A stretch of DNA of 64,000 bases from Tillandsia leiboldiana (Eukaryota; Streptophyta; Magnoliopsida; Poales; Bromeliaceae): assembly GCA_029204045.2 (NCBI GenBank), contig CM055076.1:23722743-23786742 (forward strand). The letters are read 5' to 3'. The translations under genes were made by a program, and so were the position numbers. The notes under the pieces are model-generated. The model saw nothing but the letters and a program-made list of their open reading frames with translations. It was not told the origin of the DNA and did not search any database. Numbering within the stretch: position 1 is the stretch's first letter; every line of letters begins with the position of its first letter. This document shows positions 44,371 to 59,300 of the stretch, piece after piece.

Positions 44371-47300
44371 AAGCTGCTGTTGCTGCTGCTGCTGCAGCTG
44401 TTGTGGCTGGCCCATCTGCTGCTGCGGTAGCTGCTGCTGTTGAAGATGTGGGTGTGATTGAGGCTGCGGCTGAAGGTGCTGCTGCTGTTGTAGCTGGGGC
44501 TGCTGTTGCTGCTGACTAGACACCTGGGGCTTGAATACAACCATATCCTGGGTGACGAAAGAATAAGCTTAGAGGAAGTTTTATCGTAAGGAAGGTAGTA
44601 GGAAAAGAAAAGATTCTTGAAAAAAAAAAGTGATCTTCATTCGTCTGAAATGGAATTAAACTACTTTTCCTTCTTAGTGAAAAACAGTAAACTAGTTTCT
44701 CAAATAAGTATTTGTTTATCACACTACTGTTTGTTTCCATAGATAAAAAGAAATGAAAGATCTAGTTATTCGGAAGGATCGGAAGGATCGGAAGAACTGT
44801 TTAATAGGAAATCAAAGTTGTGCTCATCAAACTTAAAATTAAGGAAAAGAATGTTCTCGTAGCTATGTATGGAAATAACCAAAACCTTGTGGGAGAAGAA
44901 TAACATGCATGAGAAAAGAAAAATGAAAATAAAGTTGCTACCAACATACCCCAGGAAAGAGCATTCCAATCAGGCGGCCTGCTTTGTCTGAGACAGACAG
45001 TAGTAGTGTCTGGGTAGGTAGCTGGATAACAGCACACTGAAAAACAAAAATAAAATAAAATAAAATAAAATATAAACCCAAATCATGATATCGAGTGTCG
45101 TGAAACAGCTTTAAGATGCCACTAATCAAGAAATTATATTTCATAGTAAAGATTTGCATATTCTAAGTCTATGCACTCATGTAGCAGTTTCTCACAAGAG
45201 CATGAATAAGGAACGAGTCGAAAAATAGATAGAATGTAAAATTGATCTCGAATCCAAAAAGAATCATTGCATTTTCTTAAGCACCAATGTCAACTTAGAA
45301 CTTCTTAGTCATTGCTAAAGTCATTCAGAATATAAAGAAATGAGCCATATCTTGAAAGGACACTTAGGTTGGTTAAAAGATAGATTGCGAGTATTATATC
45401 CAGATTTAATATAGGTAACAACCTGATATAACTATGGGGGAAGAAAGGATTATGGACTATTTTGATTTGGCTACACAACCTTTCAAAAAATTAATTTTAC
45501 TATCTAACATTTCAATTTGTTTGATCTGAATCAGTCAACGGCAATTTGCCTATAAAATTTAAGCTAATTACTTACCTTAATAAATTTATAGTTACGAAAA
45601 TTGCATGAAATATACTAATTAAACCTGTAAAGATAAACGACGCATTTAAATTTTGAAGTCGGAAGTGCTGTTGACTGACTCAAATCAAACAAATTGAAAA
45701 GTTTAGTAGTAAAATCAAACTTTTGCAACGTTTGGTAGTCAAATCAAAATGGTTTATATTTCAGGTAAATTCTATACCTCTTTACCAAAAAGCAAATCTT
45801 TTCTTCGAAAGAAAAAGAGAACTATGAATGTTCCACTTAGCTATGAACGTTGCACTTCGCTAAAAGCTAATGAGAAAGGAACCAACAAAGAAAGGTTACA
45901 AAAGTAAAAGTTCCAGCAATTTAAAGAAACTTTAAAGTGTGTTACAATAAAATGAAGAAACTATTCCCAAAACGAAGTGTCGAAAAATAATACAAACCAG
46001 TTTCTTTTCTTGCAGCTGTCCAAGGAAGCCATGCTGATTTAGGGTCCGAAAAACCAGGAAGTCCGCTTTACCAACATATTGCCTGCGTGAGAAAATAATA
46101 ATAATAATAATAATAATAACAGGAAAAATATCTTCTTGAGAGGGATTTCACAAGGAAAGAAATCTATATATAATAGTTTAACAAAGAAAAGAGAGATTGC
46201 CCTGATATATCCTTGAAAATTTTTGAAGTTACGTAAATATCCCCCCAAAATCTGAACTTTCATATATTCCCTTCAAAACTTATTTTATTGCACACATATC
46301 CTTCTTTTTTTGAGAGAGACTTCGTTTGTTTCTTTTCAGAAATAAACTTAAGCTGAAAATTATAAAGCAACTAGACTTCGAACTTGAGACATCGGATACC
46401 AACCACCAAGCCCTTTGCCACTTGCGCTAGGGACGGTCAGTATTGCACACATATCCTTGTACTTAAAAAAACATCCGTTCAGGAAACCTATTTTATTATG
46501 AAACCAATGTCTGCCAATAAATCGGCCGATTCTCCAACTTGAGGGTAGTTTAGTAATAAACAAAACTTCCGAGGGGTATGAATGAAAGTTCAAATTCGAG
46601 AAGTGTATATATGTAAATAAATTATTCTGTAGGGACATAAGCAGAATCTCTGAAGAAGATTTACTTGTTATTCATATGCTCTTGAGCTATGAGGCGAACG
46701 ATTTGCATCGTTGATGGCCAATCTGAGGCGAGCCTGAAATTTGCCGAAACAAAATGTCAGCCCGTGATAGTTCATATACTATATATAGCTTATAAACGTA
46801 TTATGTACTACAGAGTCAACAAACGAAATACTAGATAAATATAATGGAGTAGAGCTTATATACTTTTAAAAGCGCAAGCCCAACTATGCTTGTGAATTTT
46901 TTACCATTGAATTTGTATTGAGATCCGTGCTATTGTATTTTCTCTTTCTCTCTTTAGTTGACTTTACAATAGCACAAAACTCAATAAAAATCCAAAGGTA
47001 AAAAATTCACAAATATAGTTGAGTTTGTGTTTTTTAAAGTATATAAGCTCTACTCAATATAATGCAAGCTTCATTCAACACAAACATGTAAAAACATAGC
47101 ATGCAATAGTATCGTAAATTCGACCAATCTCAGATGCAGCTTAGGTAAGGACTTAAATGTCATGGCATGGGGTCGTGCCGTAAACCTACTGGTATGGTAA
47201 AGCACGGTGTCACACCGTGGCGACGCATGTTGGTCACATACATGTGTGCCGACACATAATGGCATGATATATTTATTTTATTTGGCACCAATATATTCTG

Positions 47301-50300
47301 ATTGCTTATCATATATAATTATTAAATCTTTTAAACTACACTGAGTCGTGCCATCGGCACGAGAGTCGTATTGTACCGATATCTTGTCGGCATGGTACGG
47401 TATGTTGGATATGGCCCATGCCAATGGACACTAAAATCCTTGAGCTTAGAGAAAAGGAATTAAGTAGTGCACATTAGCACTTCTCGTCAAGCATAAGGAT
47501 AACATGAATATATTCATGGCAACTAAGGCTCTATTTGGGTTGACTAAAAGGGGCTGAGCCGCTGAAAACTACTTTTCGGTCTGAAACAGATTTTCTGCTT
47601 GTTTGCACTCGACGTAAAAAAGCACAGAGAATAGTTTCACAGACTGTATCTAGAAAAGGAGGTTTCATTTTACATTTTCCTCTACCACAAAATGAAAAAG
47701 AACAGGCCGAAAAGTGACACAGTGCACTAAGACTGACTCAGTGCACGAGATATCATTTGTTTGGGCTGGATCATGGCTTCTGAAGTCTATGTTTGGTCTA
47801 AACTGCTGCTTATGAGGAAAAGAACTAAGGAATCAAAAGAGCCAATTAATTTAGCAACACAACAACGCTTCCTTTTTAACTAATTCTTGATAAGGTTCAA
47901 TTAGAATCACACAGCTGTAACCATTATCGCGTTTTAATGACATAAGTTTGGTAGGTATATAAATGAAGAAATTGATAATCACATTACTACTAATATACTT
48001 ATATATTTATATAGGTTATGTAAACATCATATTATGCACACATACCTAACATATTATACTCTACAACACATATTATATATTAGGGTAAATTGCACCTTTG
48101 GTCCTCAAACTATGAGGCGGGTGACAATTTAGTCCTTAAACTTTAATTTGTTGCAATTCTAGCGCAAGCTTTCATAATTATTGCAATCAAATCCCACAAT
48201 CCAATTTAAATGACTAAATGGTGACACGTTACTGACGTAAAAGTGATGTGACATCTTAATTATTGGCATATTATAAATCACAGTACTGCTACATCACTTC
48301 TACATTAGCAATATATCAATATTTAGTAAACTAAATTGGGTTGTAGGACTTGCTTGCAATAGTTCTGAAAGTTCATGCCAGAAATTGCAACAAATTAAAG
48401 TTTGAGGTTCAAAGTATCACCCGTTCGAAAACTGATTTTATTTTTCCATGAAGCAAGTGTCAAAGAACTAAAACTCTTTCCACACAGAAAACTGTTTTCG
48501 CCAAAAACTACTTTAAACAATTTTATGTGGAACCAAACAACCCCTAACTGAAAAGGAAAATCAAAAAGTAAATAGGGAAGGGCAAACAAGAGAAAGGGGA
48601 GAACGCAACAACATTTTGGCTAACCTATTTCAACATTCAAGAATTCTAATGAAATTTCCGTAAAAATAGCATGCGGATATGACAAATCTGAAAAATATAT
48701 CAGATTTAGCACTGAAAAGTAATAATGATCCTGCTGAACTTCGATCGTTCAAGTAACATCAACATTTACGATACCGACCTTTTAAGACTACAGTTATTTT
48801 TCATCTTGCAGTAATTTGTAGAGATTTCTTCATGAGACCTCACAAATTTGTTCAAACACTTGTAAATGTGATCATATTTAAATTCATGGAAATATGAGGA
48901 AAATCTACATTATAAAAAATCAAAACAACAGTGAAAAAGAAAACGAAAAAGAAGAAGAAGAATAGTCTATATTTGCAAGAAAAACAGAATGTATTGTCCC
49001 ACTTACGTATCTGCAGCAGTTGCACTTCTGTAGCCCTGCAATATGAACATATAAATTCATGATCAAAACAATCTATTAAAATGCAAAATATTGACGTATA
49101 ATGATCAGCAGTACTTCATTTAAAAGAAGACAACGAAGTTCGATATATAGACGACGAATTTCAATATACTACCTATTCTATACATTCTTGTACACACTAA
49201 CATTATGTTAATGTTCTTATATTTCTCCTACCTCAAACCACAGTATTCAACATATGAATGTGTATGAAAAAAGAAAATCTAGAGATTAACTTCAACAAAT
49301 GGAAAACAGCGTTTGGAGATTTATCATTAAATAGAAGAGGTGCATCATTCTAGAGAACTCAGTGAAGAGTAACGTTGCCATCATTTCCAAGCACATTTGT
49401 TAAAGAAAAACCCAATGGATAGCATTTCGAAGGAGACTTGCAAAGTAAAACCTTAAGGTTTACAGCTAGAATGGAGAAGCTCACCCAATATAAACTGCCC
49501 TTTTGCACTTATACGAAGGGAAACTATTAATTTATTAGTAATATTGGGTAAAAAGAGTTCATTCCCTACTTGCTTCCAACGCCTATTATTCCAAAAGAGG
49601 CATGTAACAATGATTTACGAATTTCTAGAAAGGATCTTTATAAATAGAACAGAAAATAAGGCCATGCCAAAGTGCACAACGGCATTCAGATTTGGGGTTT
49701 TAATGCCAAACCTTGAGCAACTGTTTCGCTACAGAAAAGCCTTCTGATGTCAATTGTTAATTCAGCAAGTTGCAGAAGACAATTCTTTCTTCAAAAAGAT
49801 ATAAAAGAGACATGCAAAGCATAAATATTGACCAATGCATCACCCTTTCAAATAAAGTAGTTTTCTGTTTCATACATACTTTTTAGACAATCTTTTTTCC
49901 TTTTAAGGCATGTTTTTACGTATCTCTAGCATTGTTTCTTAATCATTTTTGCCTAAAATCTATACTAATTCTTTCACCAGATGCAAAGCAAGGATTGCCC
50001 ATGCCGCCCGTGCTGTACCATGCCAAGGCCATGCCGGCACGTGGAACGGGGTCGTACCGACACCGTATTGACAAAATAGTTTTTTTTTTGCATTTTTTGA
50101 AATGTTTTCGAGTTTTTTTGAGGTGAAAAAGTTTTTGCGAAGTTTTTTCATACTTAAAATTTGTAGATCTTTTAAGTCTACTTATATTTGGAGCAATTAG
50201 TGAGCTCTATCACATAATAAGACCAACCTTAGGTTAAAAAATTGCAAATAAGAAGATTTCCTCCTATTTCTTTTATCATTTTACATCTAGCGATCCATGG

Positions 50301-53300
50301 TAGTGTTTTCCTACAAATTTTTATCTAATTTTGATTTTGATTTTGATTTTGGTTTCATGCATATACTTTCATAATATATATGATTATATATATAAAATAA
50401 TTTTTTTTAGTTATTATGATGTTAATGACTATTTCCACTAAATAGTGTGAGATATAATATATAAACTATTTTATAATCATAAGAGATACTAAAACACTAT
50501 AAAAAAAAACTAATTTTTCATGATAATTTAATTAAAAAATCCGTGCTAATAACATTGGCAAGCCCCGTGCCGCTGGCACTGGGGCATAGGCCACGCCAGT
50601 GGCACGGCAATCCTTGATGCAAAGCATAGAAATTCTACGCAAAGAGGATCAGAACTTAGAAATAAAAACACGCCAAAGGACGTACAATAAGTTCGCTACT
50701 TCTCAACCAACATAAACCAGCTAGAAAAATTGATGTGGCATTCTCAGCTGAGGCAAAATCAAAGTAAATAGGTGATTGCCGCAAAACAAGGTTTGAAGTA
50801 TCCATCGGCACGGGCCGTATCTACCGTGCCGTACCGTGCCAACAAGATACCGGCACGATACAGCTCCCGTGCCGATGACACAGTTCAAAACCCTTTTTTC
50901 TTAAAATTACTAAGTAATTTTCTTAATAAAATTCAAAATATTTGATAAAGATACATAATAAGCAATTAAAAAATTTTGTTGCTAAAGAAATTAAATATTT
51001 CATGCCATTATGTGTCGGCACGCATGTATTTTTTGTGACCGGCACTCATCGGCACGGCTCGGCACGGTACGTGCCGTACCGTGCCGGCAAGCTTTCGACA
51101 CGACCCCGTGCCACGGCACTTAAATCCTTGCCGCAAAAGCTATAAATTTTGGTTGCAGAGTAGGCTCATTTAACACAAGGATAACTCTCCACAAAAATCT
51201 TGGGATATTATATGGCCCAATTAACCCACCAAGCCAAATCCGAGTTATAAAGCTCGTTCCATAGCACTTCAAATAGGAACATTGAACAAGTGATTCATCA
51301 AAAAATAATAGAGTTGTGGACAGTGAAAGCAACTGGCCAATCAAAGCATGCGGTCACAACAAGATGTCCCAAACTGTAGAAGCAAGTGATCTATTTAACA
51401 ACAAAGAGACATCGATATGCAGTGAGAGACTAAAAGTTGTAGGTTTCACTATCGTACAAGGAACCGGTAATTAATTTCCCTAAGAAATTACATAGATTTA
51501 TACAAATATGGCAACACAATTTCAGGGAAGATTACATTTAGGGACTTGAAATTTAATAAATAAGTAGACTTACTTCGAGTTTACAAATGAAAACAGGTTG
51601 GCCCTGCCTTTGTCCAGACAAGGTTCCCTGCAGAAGTTGGCAAAGGGAACGATCAATAACGGAAACATTTAAAAGAACATTCCCAAATAAGATCCACCAA
51701 ACTAAGCAATAATTTGATAAAGAGAAAGCTTAGAGGTTTATTGATTACATTGCCCCCCTACAATGCTTGAATAGAAAGTGAGAATTACATGAGACTGAGG
51801 AAGCTAGAAAGTGAAGAATTACATGAGATTGAATAAGCAAAACAATAAAGTTAATTTATTGACTTACTGACCCTTTTGTTAGAACAGCAGGACAACACAA
51901 AATCACGACCCAAATGATAAAGATAACAGAATAATTACTGCTTTTTCACAAACATATACTACGATGCAATGCTTACAGCATTTACATGCAACAGTTTAAT
52001 TATGGAATCACAGTAAAGATGCACAAATATTCACATGACAATTTCATACTACCAAACACTAATATAAATAGAAAGGAGAGATATCAACTCTTCGATTACT
52101 AGCAAGGACAGAAATTCGAAAGCTTAAGACTTGCATGTGCCATCATATACTACAACCTTTATTCTACTGTAAAGAATTAAAATTATACTAGACCAACTAT
52201 CAACATGATAAACATAAAATTCATAATTTCCTGAAGGATGACGGCAGTAATGTACCTCCCAAATTCTAACATACTTGGACTGAGTCTGCTGAACATTGGG
52301 GTGTTGTGTCAAAGGCATATTGATGGAGGAATTACCGGTCATGCCTAGAGAACCTGCTTGTTGAGACATTCCTGGAGTCGGAATCATCGTTCCAGGACCT
52401 GTTCCAGAGGAAACACCTGTAGTCCCAAGACCAGTCATTATGTTCTGGTTCATGCCAATTCCACTTTGCCCTATTTGCCCTCCTGATGCTAAACTCCCTT
52501 GTGCAACATTGGATAGCGACTGGCCCATATTAATATTTCCTTGCAGATTAGCCAACGAGGGTGCAATACCAATATTGGAGTTGCTAGACATATTGGAAGT
52601 AGCTGATGTGAATGAACCAAGATTTGCATTTTGTGTAACACCAGATAAAGATGATATTCCTGACATCGCAGCTGATGTCATCCCACTGGATATCATGTTC
52701 GACATATGCATTGGCAGTCCAATAGAACTGGCCCCAGATAAAGAGGTCGAGGTCATCATTTGCCGGTGCTGAGAAAGATTGTTCAATATGCTCACATTTA
52801 CAGGGGCGGGGCCCACCGGGCGTAATGGTTGGGATCCGGGGTTTACTAATGGCTTATGTTCTTGCACATTATCATTAATTGCATTCATTTCTTGTGAAAT
52901 GGGAGATGGCGAAGAACTCTGCAAGGTCGGTATTCCTTGAGAGGTAACGTTGGTTATAGCCGGAAGGTGTGAGAAGGCTGGTCCAGGTAAAATAGAAGGT
53001 ATAGTAGTTGGCTCCTGAGAAAAAAAAAAAAAAGTGAGTTAACACTGTTTTAGAGTATGCAAAATAGTCGATGAAGAACATATATGATTCCAAAATTGAA
53101 TAAGTGATCCCCACCACTTTAACAGCAATGGGCATATTTCCACCCGATAATGCTTGACTCCTCATAATAGATCCATTAACTGCAGAAAAAACAAAATAAT
53201 TGTTAAAATTGGATAAGATACAAGATTATAATCTACATGCACCTTAGATCGAATAACCAAATTTAGAAAACGACAATAATGACAATCTCAAAAAACAAAA

Positions 53301-56300
53301 TTGACTGCAACACATTGATTGTTTGCGAAATGCAAAAACAACTTTGTTATTGTATTTATAATCTTAGTTTCGTTATTACATTTATAATCCTACTATAATA
53401 TCACACAACATTATTCACATCCGTGAAGAACAAATCAAATTCAGTCTTTAGATATCAAAATCAATATTAAATCCACGCATATTAAAACAAGCAAAGCAAG
53501 TAAAATTACTCCTAGTGTCAGGTTCCGTGTTTTGTTCTCTTTGTCGACATCCCTTTTTAATCAAGAATAACTTTTGAGAGCTATGCAATGTAAACAACAT
53601 ATTAGTTAAGATTAAATATACATTTATTATTGAATGCTCTCATTGTTATGTTTAGCTACATGATATTTGAAGTTAGAACGTAAAAATAAAAAATATCAGA
53701 CATTGGGGGATAAGGAGTATGCTCTTTCTTCTTTGAGCTATGATAGCTGCTTAGATAACCTTGACGACTCAAATATAATTTCGATCAGGGAAAAAGAAAC
53801 TTCACATTAATAACTTTGCATTTGCTCACAAGATAACTGATCATCTTTTACGGTGCAAAGGACAATTCCATGTATAGACCAGTTGTTACCAAATGTAGCC
53901 AATGCCGCCAATGCCACCTCTGCCAGTTGGCAGGAGGTGGCATGTATTATGCCGATCATATATTAATACATTATGGAGGATATATATACAATACTGGATA
54001 AACGTTACTACTAGATTGACGTTGTTACTCCACCTTTGTTAAGAACTGCCTACAAACCCTCCGTAACACTCCAACCCATATCTTTCTTGATTAAAGTTAC
54101 TGCTAAATCTTCGTTGGCAACAAACAACAAACCCCTAGAAACAAGCAACTGGAGAGCTCCATGTGCTGCAGTCTGCAATTCCACCCCTCTTATACTTTTG
54201 TTTTCCTAGATTAAATGAAGCCGAGAACTCCTCAAAGCTCAGTTTATTTATTTTTTTTTTCATGAAAAGAATTATTTCCATATCAGTTACTATTCTCATA
54301 TAAGCTGTACACAGGGCTTGCGGCTCAATACACACCAGTCAGCAATTGATAAGTCCTCGCACCACAGAATACAAACATTAATTTATTCATCCAATAGATG
54401 TTTGCAGGATTTCCTACATCGTACCAATTACTGTGGCACCTTCAGTCGCCAATCTAGAAGAAAGATTAGCATAAGAAACTCCGACTACATTTTACTCTCC
54501 AAGATTCAAATATATGCAGAGGATAAACAAGTACCTCAACAAGATCAAGACATGACAGTAAAATTTGACGACCTCATGCGATCAGTGACCGTCTTCTAGC
54601 AAGAAATGGTTATTCCTTAAATAGGTCTCTAGAAAATTACACTGTTTACGTAGTTAGCTTTATTGCCAAAACGATGCGTGTGTGTAACAAATAGGCATAA
54701 CTGAAGTACGTACTCAACAAATCAGGATAGTCTGCCAACAAAGAAAAAAATATTGTAAAACACCCATGACTAAATTTACTCTTCTAGATTTAGTTAAGTG
54801 CAAAGGATAAATAAGAACCTCAACAAGACGTAAGAGTGATGTTTGACTAACTCATGCAATCAGTTATAAGATTCTAGCAAGAAATGGTTATCATAACGTA
54901 GATCTCCCTATAAAGCTACATTCTTCGTTTATTTACATTATACCACCGAAAATAGAAGCGTGCAAGCAACAAACGCAAGCACAACTCCTGTACATACTTA
55001 AACGAATTAGGAAAGTCATTGCAATTATTATTATGAGATTTTGGAGAGCTGTACAGGCAGAATTTGTTCTTTGTGCAGTTGCACTATGGTCATTAAAATA
55101 GGAGAAGGCATAATAGGTATATATGTACTATATATCTCAATTTACGACATATGGAGTCTGGGAAAAGTAATCTATTCCAATTTCAGAGCTACACCTGTCA
55201 TACCCTCTTCAAATTCCACTAATTCACTTGCCATCACTTCATCAAGACCATTAATAGGAGCAATATCGTTGCCGACCTGAAGTATGGTACCAGTATTCAC
55301 AACCTTGACTTCTCTATCATATTGTTGCTCAACAAATTCACAGATAATATTACTAATTTCGTCAGCTTAGAAGGGTTACCATTAGCATACCTTATATTCC
55401 TTATCAAAAGCAAATGGAAGTTCAATGGTACATTTATCAATAAAAGACTACATCATCCTACAAGAAGACGACAACTATAAGTTGAATGTCTTTAGTGGTT
55501 TACACTGTCGAGCTGAACTTACAGCCATCAACAACATAGTAAGCAATTTAGATTAGTCGTGCATTATGTGGATCAAATGCTACAAATTAAAGTCATACTG
55601 GAAGAAATTCTCAACAGAACCACAACTAGCAACATAGCAACAGACGAATAGATAATACAGCACAAAATCTGTATACAAATATGGACTTTTTGATCCATAA
55701 AATCTCACATTTATATTGACCGCTGCATAGAACAAACGAGAGCCATTTGCACCAACAGGGGCAGCTCTAGAAATTTTTCTTAGCCTTTAGTAGCACGTAA
55801 GGCTGTACATTGTTGCAATATTGCAATAATTTCCAGATTCCCCCATTTGGCTTTCAACATTTTAGGCCCTATTTGGCCAAGCTATAGAAATTAGTGCGGT
55901 TGTAGAAGTGGTGTAGGATATAATATTGTGCTGTTTGAAAAAGTTGTAGAGTGTTTGGTAATTCTGTCGCATAAGTGTTGTCTGCAATTAAACGCTATTT
56001 GGCTTATATTCGCCTAAAAAATTCTGTAAAACATTATAAATTGATAAATACTACCAAAATTATTTTTAATGATCTTTTTAATAAAATATATTTAGAATAT
56101 CTAGTAGAGAACACAAAATTAAAAAATAACTTAATTAAAAAAATTCTACTTAACTATTAATTATTTATCTTAGTTATTACCTATTAAGAAAATTCGGATT
56201 TGCTAAAAAATAATATTTTGATTAAGAAAATTCTGCTAGAAAATAATATTTATCTTACTTATTACCTATTAATTATTCTGTTTTGATTTGTTAAACAATA

Positions 56301-59300
56301 ATTAAAGTAATTAACTATGAAGAAACCATAATAAATTTAATAATTAAAAAAATAATTTATTTAAATTTTTTTTTTTGAAATTAACTGAATTTAGTTAAAT
56401 AAATTAAGAGCTTATTAAATTAATCAATAACTCTATCAAATTTAAAATATTTTGTTATAATTTAGTAAATAAAATTAAAAATAATTGATTCATTGTTAAT
56501 AAAGCTATAAAAGTTAATGCAATTTTTAAGTTAAATAGTAAAAATAATTTAACTTGAAAAAAAATTAGAAGTGAATTGAAAAAGGAGCAAAGTTTGGTAG
56601 GTAATTTCAAAATGGCCTATAGTTGCAAGGCCAATGGAAAAGGAGGTGACATCCCCCACCATGGTCAAAGGAGATGCCCTATTCCGTCCTTGAGCTAGAC
56701 AAGGAGGTGCCCCACCCCCATGAACTGGAGGAGGAGAAGATAGAGAGTGACTCTCAGGCTCCTCCTCTGGCCAGCCGCCCTCTTCTTGTAGAAGAGAAGC
56801 ATCCTCCTTCTGCAAAGGGGAGAGAGAACAGTTTTGGACCGACTTGAATTTTATCATGTATATAAGGGCATTATTGTCATTTAGAAAATCTTTTTAAGTT
56901 GGAGTAGCCACAGAAGTTCTGATGTTTGAACTTCTGCAGTTGGACAGGGAAAAGCCCTTTTCTGCGGTCCACTTTACACTTATTAAGATGCCAAACGGTA
57001 TATTTTAGACCACTTCACTGTTTGGCCCCACAGAAGCTCGGACAAACAGGTACTTAGTTTAATTCTTCACCTTTCCCTTTCCTGGACCTAAAAAGAAGTC
57101 CATATAATCTTTTTTCTCCTCTCACCATCATCCCTTCAGCATACCGAAGGAAAAGTATGAATCTAGATAAATGTCAAATTTAATGCATTGCCCAATCATG
57201 GTAGAAACCAACGACTGAGTATCGCATAATTTAAGGATAGAAACCAACGACAGAGTAAAGCATAAACAACAAGTAAAGCATCAGTACTAAACTCCTACAT
57301 AACCCGAGCATTGTAAACATCTTTGTTTTGATTATGACCTGAGATGTTGGAACTCGTTGGCGCGACTGATGCAGCAGGAGCAGCGGAAGCAGCATCCACC
57401 TTCACGTTGCTTACATTTGGAGGACGAGTTAGAGCAACACGTGCCTCCATGAAATTCTCAGACAGTAAAACAAGGAAATGAGGGTTTTTTGAATGATCCA
57501 CAGCTAGTTCAGCAGATCGAGGATTTCTCTTTCCCTATAACAATACAAAGCCATGTGAGAACTCACTGCCTATCAAATCAACTCGTCTTTAAATAGCAGT
57601 TAAGTAAAAGTGCTTGAAAGAGTTACACGTCAAATTTTTTACACATTAAATGATCAATATGGAGTTTTTCGAAGCAAGATTATAAAAAAGGGAACTTGCT
57701 AGAATTACATTATCTAAAAATAGTGGAAAAGTAATATAAATAGGATAAGAAAGAAGTTAAAAAAAAATTAATTATGTTAACTCTACACTACGAAACAATT
57801 ATCTATTTATGACATCTCGCCGAAAATATCTTAGAACATAGAAATCCAGTAAAGACCAAATCTGGAATCAATAAACACATAAATACCAGATAGAAAGATA
57901 AATGGTGATAGATTTCAAATTGATGAACTTGAAATTATAGGAAAAAAAGCCAACGGTAGTCTGTAAAAACATTCCAAGAACTTGCACAATATTCACACTA
58001 TATAGTCATTGAGAAAAATCTGCATGTGAGGCCCAAATATTTAGGCACAAAGGTCACTACAAATCTTACCGCATTATATATTGCTTTAAGTTTCGGAAGC
58101 TGTTTGGGAGCTATGACTGACAATGATATAGACCACTGCATTCAAAGGAAAAAGGTTAGTATGAACGGAAGAATAACAGAGCATAATTACAACTAAAAAA
58201 CCATAAACACAAAAATATGATAGAATTCACATAGGACCTGGCCGAATGATTTTGCTGTTGTCTCAGCATCAGCAAGCCATGATTCTGCCGACGCTTCAGC
58301 ATTCTCATTGTGCGGAGGAGTAGGTCGATATACTGGCGTAGGCAAAGGGTAGGGATTGCTGGCAGCAACAAGAATGCAATGTTTTTGCATTTCATGATTT
58401 TGATGGGTTGCAATAGGAGGCAGAGGGAACATCTGTTGACATATTTAACAAAACAATATAATTGCAATGCTTAACCTCAAAAGAAATTCCTACACGCTAG
58501 GAAATAAAATATCCACAGTAACATGCATAGTGAGAACAACAAAACAATGGTTGATATCAATTAACTGATATAAAAAAGACAACAACTGTCCAATATCATA
58601 ATGAACAATCAAGCATAGAAATAATCAAATAAAAGAACCTAAACTCAATTATATAACTGCATTTGTTCATTCATAGCCAAAATGGTTCAGATAGATCAAG
58701 AAAAATAACAAAATGTGTACAAAACAGTGAAAATATCAAGTGATGTGACCTCAATTACTGTCTATACAATCTTGTAATAAACACAAGCCATGTCAGCAAA
58801 AGCAAATAACATCATAGATATAAAGAACTCATACTATATTGGTTGTTCTTAGACTACAGAATAAAAAATATAAATTCTTTCTTGCATTGATTCTAGGAAG
58901 ATGTTAAGAGACTTGTTGAACATAAAAATATATAAACACCGTTCCCTGGAAGCTTAAGCTTTTGGAAAATAATGGTTGTTTCACATTACTTTAACATGGT
59001 ATCAACGTAGGAGGTTCTGAGTTTGAATCCCGCCAGCCTCCTAGCTTCATTTAATTTTCTCCCATTTAATTCAAGTCCACATGTTAAGCCAATCAAAGAC
59101 TCGAGCCTAGACATGAGGGGGACTATTGAATATAAAAATATATAAACACCGTTCTCTTGAATCTTAAGCTTCTAGAGAATAATTGTTGTTTCGCATTGCT
59201 TTAAGAAAACTTTTCTCAAATTCTTCAAAATCTACTACACATGACCAAGCAAGGATTAAGTGTCCATCGGCACAAGCCGTGCCTATTATGCAATACCGTG

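Noticed and set aside
44044..44540. Poly-Leu, poly-Ala and poly-Ser frames over the MED25 tract
   Set aside because: Other frames of the CAG repeat; only the glutamine frame joins the MED25 exon.
56549..56857. 102-codon antisense frame in the Harbinger/Tourist-like element
   Set aside because: No recognised family and no counterpart in related elements here; possibly captured sequence, but unsupported.
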